64,000 nt of DNA from Linanthus parryae (Eukaryota > Streptophyta > Magnoliopsida > Ericales > Polemoniaceae): assembly GCA_023055425.1 (NCBI GenBank), contig JALGPY010000003.1, forward strand, positions 71,213,491 to 71,277,490, in the 5' to 3' direction. The notes under the pieces are model-generated. The model was not told the origin of the DNA and searched no databases. It saw nothing but the letters and a program-made list of their open reading frames with translations. The translations under genes and the position numbers were made by a program. This document shows positions 10,238 through 18,642 of this stretch, piece after piece (the first letter of the stretch is position 1; every line of letters begins with the position of its first letter).

Positions 10238-12808
10238 ATGTCCCGTTCTCGAGACGAGCCTTTGCACCCAACACTTGAGGACCCGGAAACTTTGTTACGC
10301 GCACAACGTAGAGACAAGAGGAAGACAAGCTCAGTTGCTATGGATGACGAAACTAGAGCTGAGTTTGAGAGGATCCGCAAAGGTATGCAGGATGCGGAGG
10401 CAGCTAAAGCAGCAGCTGTAGAGGATGCAGCCAATAAAGCACGAGAAACTGAGGAGATGAGGGCTCAAATGGCTGAGATGCAGGCAATGATGGATCGCTT
10501 GGCTCCCCCAAATCCACAACCACGTCCTGGTGTGGGGGCACAAGTGGCGAACATCGGTGGGAACAATAATGGGAATAATGGAGGAAACAACAGGCAGAAC
10601 AATGCCGAGATTGAAGAACGCCCTATGGTGGATTATTTCAGGACTACTCCAGCGTGTTATCAGCCTACCATTGTCAGGCCACAGATCAATGCCCAACACT
10701 TCGAGTTGCGCCAACATATGATCAATATGGTTCGTGATGAGTGCGCATTCAACGGAGCTCCAGGAGATGATCCCAATCACCATCTGCTGGTATTTGAGCA
10801 AATCACATCAACCCTGCACGACCAACGAGTTCCAGATGAAACAGTTAAGCTATTACTATTTCCCTTCTCCTTATCTGGAAAAGCCAAGAAGTGGCTTATG
10901 GAGCTGCCAGCTGGTAGCATAGTGACATGGGCGGATTGTTGTCATGAGTTTCTGAGGAAGTATTTGCCACCATCCAGAGTTGCTCAGCAGATGGCTGAGA
11001 TTGCAAAATTCACTCAGGAAGAAGACAGCTCATTGGGAGATGCTTGGAGGAAGTTCAGCCAAATTCTCCGTAGATGTCCGAGTCATGGGGAGCCATGGCA
11101 CAAGCTCTTCCATTATTTCTACACTGCATTAGACAAGGAGACAGCTGACCAGTTAGATATGCTAGCTGGAGGTAATTTTATAGGGCTTGGAGCACAGCGA
11201 GCTCAAGATCTGCTGAATAACGTGTCAAAGAGAGAGTCTACACGAACTGAAACTCGTAGGTACTCCAAACCGGGGGATGCAGCCTTAGTCAACAAGATTG
11301 AATCTATGGAACAAAAGCTGGAATCCATGACCTCAGCATTTCACGGCATGCACCCTCCATCACAGAAGCCCATGGGTGAATTACTAGCAGATGAAAGCCA
11401 GGGATATTATAATAGTGTTGAAGATGTGAATTTTATGCGACAGCAGCAATGGCCTAACACCTATCATCCCAACAATCACAATCACCCCAACTTCAGCTAC
11501 GCCAATCCGAACAGTGGATTATATGCACCCGGTCAGAGACCAAATGTTCCATATCAAGCGCAAAGGCAAGTTCCACAACAGCAGGCTCCACAAAAAGAAG
11601 AGCAAGAGACGAATGCTTTATTGAGAAAGCTCCTTGCTAATCAAGACAGGATGGAGAGCACGATTGTCTCAATACAAGCCACAATAAAGAACCACGAGAC
11701 TCAGATTGGGCAGATTGCCAATCAGAATGCTAAATTTCTGCCAGGTATGCTTCCTTCCAATACCATTCTTCCTACTGAGCAGCTCAAAGCTATTGCTACT
11801 CGCAGTGGTGTGACTACTCAGGATCCTCCATATCCTAGCCATGCGAGAGCCGAAGCTACAAAAGCTACAGAGAAGGAATTGGGTGAAGAGTTGCCCAAGG
11901 CCGTGAGTCCCCAATCAAAGGACACGGTTGAGAAGAAAGAAGAGTCCAAGAGCACTCCCGATCCGGCTACTTATGAGCCACAAATTCCATATCCGGCGGC
12001 GATAAAGAGGAATGATGAGGAACACTTTGGGAGATTTATGGATATATTCAAACAATTGCATATCAACATTCCTCTTGTAGAAGCACTTGCTCAGATGCCC
12101 AGGTACAAGAAGTTCTTGAAGGAAATTCTATGGGGGAAGAAGAGCATAGAACCCTATGCCACGGTAAAGCTAACAGAGACGTGTAGCACTGTCATACAAA
12201 GAGACATTCCCAAGATGAGAGATCCAGGCAGTGTCATTTTAGGCTGCACTCTTGGGGGTGGATATCATACACATGGTCTCTGTGATTTGGGCGCGAGTAT
12301 TAATCTCATGCCATTGTCTTCGTTTCAGAGATTGGGCATTGGTGCACCGACCCCTGTGAAGATGGGTCTGCAATTGGCAGACAATTCTATAGTTACGGCA
12401 AATGGGGTGATTGAGAACTTGCTCGTCAAAGTGGGTGCATTTGTATTTCCAGCTGACTTTGTGATAGTGGATATCAAGGAGGATCGCGATGTTCCACTCA
12501 TCTTTGGAAGACCGTTGTTGAAAACAATGCGCGCAAATGTGGATCTAGAGACAGAGGAGTTGACTATCAAGGCTCTAGACTCATCACTCGTGTTCAAGGC
12601 GTTTATTCCGAGCAAGGGGAAGAATAAATTGGCCATGATCAAGTTTAGAGAAGATCGTGTGGATCCTTCTCTTGGGTTGCCTACAGTTTTGCATCCCGAT
12701 CCACCCGAATCAGAGAAGAAGCCAAATGTGGTGAGTGCACATGATGTGGTGCAGAAAATCAAGAGCAAGAAATTGAAGGAGGAGGCACGTCGTGCTAGAC
12801 CTCCTTAA
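10238..12808 (+). CDS. Athila-type Gag-protease polyprotein, copy 1 (856 aa)
   Basis: Encodes the capsid precursor and an aspartic protease that would act in cytoplasmic virus-like particles. Residues 35-90 form an Ala/Glu/Met-rich predicted coiled coil. An Asn/Gly-rich linker follows (about 105-130). The retrotransposon gag core runs about 180-310, with LLLFPFSLSGKAKKWL and AWRKFSQILRRCP motifs. A Pro/Gln/Asn-rich stretch covers 400-460. The protease lies near 675-765, with catalytic D in CDLGASINLMP (about residue 683) and a late LIFGRPLL block. DLGA in place of DTGA is common in plant Athila/Tat proteases. No CCHC zinc knuckle is seen. The ORF stops 90 residues after the protease, with no RT, RNase H or integrase. 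A TTTTCAG acceptor-like site lies 19 bp before the ATG, so the leader may be spliced. Confidence 0.93.
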   Translation: MSRSRDEPLHPTLEDPETLLRAQRRDKRKTSSVAMDDETRAEFERIRKGMQDAEAAKAAAVEDAANKARETEEMRAQMAEMQAMMDRLAPPNPQPRPGVGAQVANIGGNNNGNNGGNNRQNNAEIEERPMVDYFRTTPACYQPTIVRPQINAQHFELRQHMINMVRDECAFNGAPGDDPNHHLLVFEQITSTLHDQRVPDETVKLLLFPFSLSGKAKKWLMELPAGSIVTWADCCHEFLRKYLPPSRVAQQMAEIAKFTQEEDSSLGDAWRKFSQILRRCPSHGEPWHKLFHYFYTALDKETADQLDMLAGGNFIGLGAQRAQDLLNNVSKRESTRTETRRYSKPGDAALVNKIESMEQKLESMTSAFHGMHPPSQKPMGELLADESQGYYNSVEDVNFMRQQQWPNTYHPNNHNHPNFSYANPNSGLYAPGQRPNVPYQAQRQVPQQQAPQKEEQETNALLRKLLANQDRMESTIVSIQATIKNHETQIGQIANQNAKFLPGMLPSNTILPTEQLKAIATRSGVTTQDPPYPSHARAEATKATEKELGEELPKAVSPQSKDTVEKKEESKSTPDPATYEPQIPYPAAIKRNDEEHFGRFMDIFKQLHINIPLVEALAQMPRYKKFLKEILWGKKSIEPYATVKLTETCSTVIQRDIPKMRDPGSVILGCTLGGGYHTHGLCDLGASINLMPLSSFQRLGIGAPTPVKMGLQLADNSIVTANGVIENLLVKVGAFVFPADFVIVDIKEDRDVPLIFGRPLLKTMRANVDLETEELTIKALDSSLVFKAFIPSKGKNKLAMIKFREDRVDPSLGLPTVLHPDPPESEKKPNVVSAHDVVQKIKSKKLKEEARRARPP

Positions 12809-13740
12809 CATATTTTGAGGTAACTGGGTCGGGCCGTCGACCTTAAATTACAAAGCGCTTGTTGGGAGGCAACCCAACCTATTTATTGCTGTAGAGTAGG
12901 TTTTAATACTGTTTTGTAAATTTTTATTCTGTTAGATTTATTTGAGAGGTGCGAGAGAGGGGATTTAATATTTCCAATGAGTATGTGCAGGAATTCTAGG
13001 TGAAAGGCCTATTCCGGGCCCCCCTTCTTGATGCGCGAGTGAAGAATCGCACGAAAAACGAGGAAGAGCAGACCAAAACGCGTATCGGGACCCGGAATGA
13101 ATAAATAGAGGATTGACGCCATTCCTACACTTACTCAACACACGCACTTGAGGAAGATCATGATCTCGGACTCCCCGTCTTGATATACGCAAGAATTTGA
13201 TTAATCAACGGAGAAAGCTAGCTCACTGGCACGAATTACGAGGTGAAATTTTGAAGAACAGACTAAAAACAGAATTGAACAGTGCCAACGTGTGGGGGTG
13301 GTAGAGAGCTTTCTGTGGGCAGGTGGATCGCGTAAATCGGAGTCCGGACGAAGAAGATAGGCCAAAAAGGATGTTATGCGGGCAAAAAGGCGTCGAAAAA
13401 GCATCCGGAATTGCCAAACGGGTCTTTGGAAGGGTCAAATTGAAGAATAAAGGATTCCCCGGACATTGGGAATCTTTTATGATGCAAAAGGAATCTCGAG
13501 GTCGAGGAGATTCATGAAGAAGCAAAGGCACGAGTTAAATGGTAAAAAAAGGATATTTTAGCGGCTTAAAACATCCGGAAATTTTCAACGGATCTTCGAG
13601 AGCATGAATTTGAAGAAAAAATATTCCCCGGACTTTGGGAATCTTTTATCATCTATACGGGATCTCGAGGACGAGGAGATTCATGAAGATTCGAAGAAAC
13701 GAGTAAATAGTCGAAGGAAATCAAGCAAAAGTGAAATTTT

Positions 13741-13930
13741 TAGCACTGTCAGTTCTCTTCCTACGAAGAGAAAAACTCTTCCCACGAAGAGTTTGTACTT
13801 AGAGAAATTTTTTTTTTCTTCCTGTGACAGCCTTCTGTCTCAAAACAGGAAGACTGTCACAAGAAGAAGAAGAGCACATTCTGGACATTCTCTTCGCACG
13901 AAGAGAGTGCCCAGAATGCGTGAAAGGTCC
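13741..13930 (+). repeat. Internal U3-like module with hairpin motifs, unit 1
   Basis: Resembles the LTR segment 8945-9125: same order of CTCTTCC(C/T)ACGAAGAG twice, TTCTTCCTGTGACA, CTGTCTCAAAA(C/T)AGGA, then CTCTTCGCACGAAGAG and GCCCAGAA. Hairpins here are perfect: 13754-13771, 13775-13792 and 13889-13906, each a 7-bp stem around CTAC, CCAC or GCAC. The last is nested in a larger CATTCTGG/CCAGAATG inverted repeat (13877-13884 with 13911-13918). It looks like part of the regulatory region of a related but diverged LTR. Confidence 0.75.
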
Positions 13931-13978
13931 AAAAAGCCCGAAATAATGCAAGATGAAGGGGTTTCTTGAGGGGTATTT

Positions 13979-14018
13979 GGGTCAATTCCACTAAAGGGTA
14001 TATAAACCCAATTGACCC
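13979..14018 (+). promoter_or_regulatory. Internal TATA promoter framed by an inverted repeat, unit 1
   Basis: TATATAAA at 13999-14006 is centred between the inverted repeats GGGTCAATT (13979-13987) and AATTGACCC (14010-14018). A CT-rich leader with repeated ATCAGTTC starts about 25 bp downstream, as expected for a plant transcription start. That it is active is inference. Confidence 0.55.
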
Positions 14019-14668
14019 GATTCATTATTCATCAGTTCATCAGTTCCCTTCCTCCTTCTTCCATTCACGAACAGACCACGTCCCTCCTCCATTGTCGCAC
14101 GACACACCAAGCTCTCCCCATCTTGTTTCTTTGTCAAATTCAACACCCAAGTAAGGGTTTTGCTCGCGACAGAGAGGAGAACAAGGATTTGAGGGTGGTT
14201 TTGAGTGAGAGTGAGAGACGAGAGAGAAATCAGAGGAGGAAGAACTAGGGTTTCGAAGTGCAAAACCAAAAATTGGACAACTTGGAGTGTGATTCAGCTT
14301 ACGGTGAAGAAGGCAACACTAACGAGGACTTCACAAGGAGTACGGAGCATCAAACAATTTGGAGTTTCGACAATTTCTTTCGGCAACCTCAAAACAGCCC
14401 GAATTGTCCAATTGCTGCGATTTTTGTGCCCGTAAGACTTGCTCCGGGCAGGTAGGTACGTTCTCAAACTAGCTATTTCATTATTCGAGTCTTAGGCACA
14501 AATTGAGTAAAAGCCCATATTACTTTTTGTTGCGCTTAGAAGCGTGCTTGGGGGCGATTGCTTAGAGTCTTAGGAACTACGTGTTTGCTTGCCTACGTGT
14601 TCAATATGTACACACTTCCTGTCACAGTGCACAATTTAAATTTTCATCTTATTTGCTTGATTTGCTAA

Positions 14669-14675
14669 ATGGCCT

Positions 14676-14713
<38 letters not shown>

Positions 14714-14758
14714 GACGAAGGCGAGGAGGCCCCGTACTCCGAAGAGGAAGACGAGTAG
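14669..14758 (+). pseudogene. Short Lys-rich ORF start with A-run, unit 1
   Basis: ATG GCC TC is followed by 31 A (14677-14707). This length puts the downstream codons in an acidic frame (EKDEGEEAP...) that ends at TAG. In units 2 and 3 the A-run lengths open a different, basic frame (RKTKARRPRTPKRK). It may be a relic of an Athila second (env-like) ORF start. Homopolymer lengths are prone to sequencing error. Confidence 0.35.
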
Positions 14759-17030
14759 TGGAGTTGGCCCTCGTGCTAGGATTGTTGAGTCCTCGTTTGA
14801 TTGTTGAGGACAACGATGCATCCTCGTGTGGGGGTGGTGTTACCCTTTTTACTAGTCAGTATTGCGTCTTTGCATCGCCCGTGTCAGCATTTAGTTATAG
14901 ATTTTTGGTTATGTCCTTATTTTTCTCATTATTATTCATATTTTTGCGTGCACGTTTTGGTATTATTGAGTCATCCCACCAAAGTATCGAGTCATTAGTC
15001 GAGTTGGTCGTGCATGTAGTATACGCATAAAAAAAAATTAAAAAATGTGAAAACCCAAAAAAATTAAAAATTTGAGAAAGGGCAATCGAAAGAAGCTGAA
15101 AATTCGGTAAAATCGAGAAGTGTGAGACTTTTAGGCATAGGGCGTGAATTGCGATCGAGAGTGACAATGTGAGATTCCCTTAGTAAGTATAGAGAAACTT
15201 TCTTTACGGGAATGCGTGCCTATTTTACACACGAACTTAATTTTGTCAAATCTAAAGTGTGTGCCTAATTTTCTTACAAGAGTTGAGCTAGGTGTGAGCT
15301 AAACAAGCCGAACATTCTTGTGTACGTCTTAGGTAGTCGCCAACCCGCCTCGTAGTGGTACACAGAACAGCTGTGCAAGGTGTGTATTAGAGCACTCACT
15401 GCTTATAGAACGTACCTTGTAGGACCACTAGTAAACCCTGTTTTGAACCTTGGATTCTTTGATAACCTGTGGACTTAGGGTGACGATTCTTGGCCTTCAT
15501 CATTGATTGGTTAGAATCACCGCTTTAGTGCGTCACTAGGGTGTTGTAGTTGAGGGGGTTCGATGAGGGAGTACTTCATGCTATACTTGTGTGAGTCTTA
15601 CATATCGCATACGCTTCATTTGTGATCTTCGAGGGGAATGCGAGGGTGAGTGAGAGTAGGCTTGCGCACTTCGGTGTGGCGGTGTTCCATGGCATTACAA
15701 CATGGACACGAGTGAGGAGAGCCGTGAGTGTGTACCATCTAATACACACAAAACTTGGGTTGGGGGAATTGAATAGGTGGATCGTGCTAGGTACCGGATC
15801 TTATTCATCATGGTGAAGGAGGTTTGGTTGGATTAGGCACGAGACATATATGTGATTGGCTACTTGAGAGGGGACCGGATTACATTCGAGTGTGGGGGTG
15901 TCGACATTTGACTTCGGACATCGAGATTGAGCTTGCGACGACTCCATCCCCACACGTGCTCTATTGTGTTAGCGGCTTCGTTTGTTACACCAAGGATTTC
16001 ATCGAGATAGGGGGAGAGACATTTATTTGCGATTCATACGTGTTGATTTGGATATTATCTTCCCCTATTATCATTTTTAGCTTGACACTTGGAAGACCAC
16101 TCGGGTCGGATATTGAGGAAATTGTGCAGGAATTTGAGAGATTTATAAAAAAAAAAGAATAAAAAACAATGATGAAAAAACAATGATGAAAAAAAGAAAA
16201 GAGAGAAAAAAGGAGAGTTGAATATAGGAAGAATGAAAAGTTTTGTGGAATAACGAGTGGAGAAGCAACTAGTTCACGAACGGGAAATTTTGGCTTATAC
16301 ATCATTCATGACAATAGCCGCGGAGATCGTAATTGTACCGGGGTGTGAGGGGATCGAGGGCCGGAGATGGTGAGTTTCGTGCTTGGTTTCTATCATTGTT
16401 GTGAGGGTGTGTGAGATGTGGGAATTGTGAGAATGTGACGCTTTAGGATTCGAGTTGATTATTATCCTATTTATCCCTAAAGCCTCATCATTCTAAACCC
16501 GTTAGCGGATTAGGAGCTCGGACCTTGAACGTGGCTTAGCCTAGCGTAGCCTCTTATTTTGTGGCATACATGAAAAGGTATTGCGTTCTTGTACTTAGTA
16601 AAGCTAGGTTCTCTATACTAGCTAGGGGGGATTCATGTTGACGAATTTGATTTCAACTCATTCCTTGTGTCTAGATTTCTCATCGCTTCGTGTGAATCGG
16701 TTTAGGCTAATGGAGATTGCCCAATCTCACAAAAGAAAAGAAAAAAAAGAATGTTATTTCAATACTTGCATTGTGAATATTGCATTTGCATATAGTTGCA
16801 TTGTGTATAATCGAGTCGTGTCGACTAGTAAAAAGGATGGTTTGTGAATTGATCTACTCGGACTCGTATGCAATTTGGTAATGGTTAATTATGCAAACGG
16901 TGTGTGATAAGTATGCAATGGCAAATGTGGTATGTATGCAAAGAAAGTTTGGAAATCGGGAAAGGTTTGAGGAAATGAGATGAGAGTGTGAGAATTGGCT
17001 TGAGGATTTGCTCGGGACGAGCAAAATGTA

Positions 17031-17043
17031 GTGTGGGGGTAGT
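17031..17043 (+). other. Polypurine tract, unit 1
   Basis: GTGTGGGGGTAGT immediately precedes LTR2. Confidence 0.75.
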
Positions 17044-18504
17044 TGATAACTCCGTTTTGGAGTTATATTATTCCTTATTTTTGCTATGTTTTGCGTGCTT
17101 ATCATGGAGAATTTAATCGTCTTTGAGCGTTTTGTGCTAAAATTTTGAAAATTGAGTTTTTGAGCGTTAATCGTTAAATCCGGGCGTTTCTCGTATATTT
17201 TGTTGCTTTTATTGTGATATGATCGCGGGTTCGTGTTTCGTGTTGTGGTTGGCAGGAAATAGGACGCGAGGATCAAAGGTGGTGAAGAAACGAGCTTCGG
17301 AAATAAAGAAAGCAAGGAAAACTCAAGAAAATAAGTCAGAAAAAAGCTAAGGCAGGAACTCTTCCCACGAAGAGAAAAGCTCTTCCCACGAAGAAAAGAC
17401 TTAGCCAAAATTCCAGTTCTCTTCCTGTGACATGTTGCTGTCTCAAAATAGGAGGACTTTTGCAGGAAGACTTCAGACAATCTCTTCCCACGAAGAGAAA
17501 GTGTCTTCGCACGAAGAGATTGCCCAGAAAGCCAGAAACGTCCGGGGTCTTTTTGCAATTATTAGAAACTTTGTTATATTATTCTAGGAACGTATTTAAG
17601 TGTGTTAGGTCGACTTTTTGAGTAGTTTTTGACGTGAAACACATCTTTTGGAGATCAAGGAGCTATTGTGAGAGCTTAGGAGCTTTGGATCATCCGTTTC
17701 GATTCTCAACTCTTCTCTTTTCTTGATTTTTATGCTTAAACTCATGAGACTTGTCGTTTTGAGTATGAATATGAGTAGCTAAACGTTATTTGCTGGGAAT
17801 TCTCGTTTGGTGTAGCTAGGGTTTGATCTAAATACCATGTTTTGATGATTGTGATTCATGTTTTAGCTTAATCTCACGTAATCTTTCATTATTATGGATT
17901 ATTTACGTTTGTAATCAAATTATCTTTGCGAGTAGCTAACGTAGAGATGAACTTAATTGGTTTTCACGCGGTAAATCCGTGAGGATTAGTCGGTAAATTG
18001 AATAATCCACCTAGTCGAATCAATGTTTGGTAACTCGACATCGTTAACTAGGATCGTTAAAGTAGAATTGTGGTTTTAATGCATGCTTTAAGCTAGAATA
18101 GACTTGGTAACTCGGTTGTTTTGGTTTAAAGTATAGTAAACTTACTTGGTAACTCGGTGGGTTTAATATTGCTTGATTGATATTGAAAGATACGTGGTAG
18201 TTTTACAAGTCAAAACATAAATTTAGCTCAACCTAGTGAACCTAGAGAATTCCCGGTGTAATTTCCCTTATATTACAAAAACCCTAAAATTCATTATTTA
18301 TTAATCGTGAACTATTTCACTCGGTTAATTGAGAATATTGCGTTTTTATTTTAGTAGAATTAGACCAAAACACAACTTGCGCTGTGCCCAGAAAAGGTTA
18401 AGAAATTCTAATTAATTTACAAGAAGTCTCTTGGGTTCGACAACCTGGTTTTCCGGAATTTATTACTACACCGACAGCTGTACACTTGCAGTTGGAGCGT
18501 GTCA
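17044..18504 (+). repeat. LTR2 of the chain (inner, shared by units 1 and 2)
   Basis: 1461 bp. Only two private bases were seen (T for G in AAAATTTTGAAAA near 17144, and T for A in ACATGTTGCTG near 17434). It matches LTR3 and LTR4 over its 5' part and LTR1 and LTR3 over its 3' part. It serves as 3' LTR of unit 1 and 5' LTR of unit 2. Confidence 0.95.
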
Positions 18505-18510
18505 AGTTTT

Positions 18511-18528
18511 TGGCGCCGTTGCCGGGGA
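18511..18528 (+). other. Primer binding site, tRNA-Asp, unit 2
   Basis: Same 18-nt sequence and 6-nt spacing from the LTR as in unit 1. Confidence 0.92.
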
Positions 18529-18642
18529 CTTCGGCTAAATTAGTTATAATTCCTAGCCTTAGGGATTTATTTTATTGTTTATATCTATTACTCACCTACT
18601 TTCTGTGTGTAATCTGTGTTTTCAGGTTGAACTTCACGGTGC

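Larger units (their letters stand above)
12809..17043 (+). other. Non-coding internal region after gag-pro, unit 1
   Basis: Contains, in order: a GTTGGG/CCCAAC hairpin with a 6-nt loop (12861-12878), which in Athila-type elements usually follows pol; a diverged tandem duplication of about 170 bp (13402-13571 and 13572-13730) marked by ATTCCCCGGAC and GGATCTCGAGG(A/T)CGAGGAGATTC; a U3-like module (13741-13930); a TATA promoter (about 14000); a leader-like CT-rich stretch; a homopolymer A run (14677-14707); and about 2.3 kb with no open frame of note. The motif GTGTGGGGGT recurs at about 13291, 14828, 15890 and 17031. The region ends at the polypurine tract. No RT, integrase or host gene was recognised here. 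Confidence 0.8.

Noticed and set aside
10183..10801. Minus-strand frames antisense to gag
   Set aside because: Shadow frames of the gag coding sequence; copied only because gag is copied.
12861..12878. The hairpin after gag as a transcription terminator
   Set aside because: Plant Pol II does not use such hairpins for termination; it is a known-looking post-pol element of Athila-type retrotransposons.
15622..16162. Two adjacent plus-strand frames in the non-coding internal region, kept in all units
   Set aside because: Short, no recognised domain, and conservation is explained by the youth of the copies.
16854..17558. A 234-codon minus-strand frame across the LTR edge, repeated in later units
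   Set aside because: It is antisense to the LTR and internal 3' end, with Ser/Lys-rich low-complexity content; unit 1's LTR has a shorter version, and there is no start context or domain.
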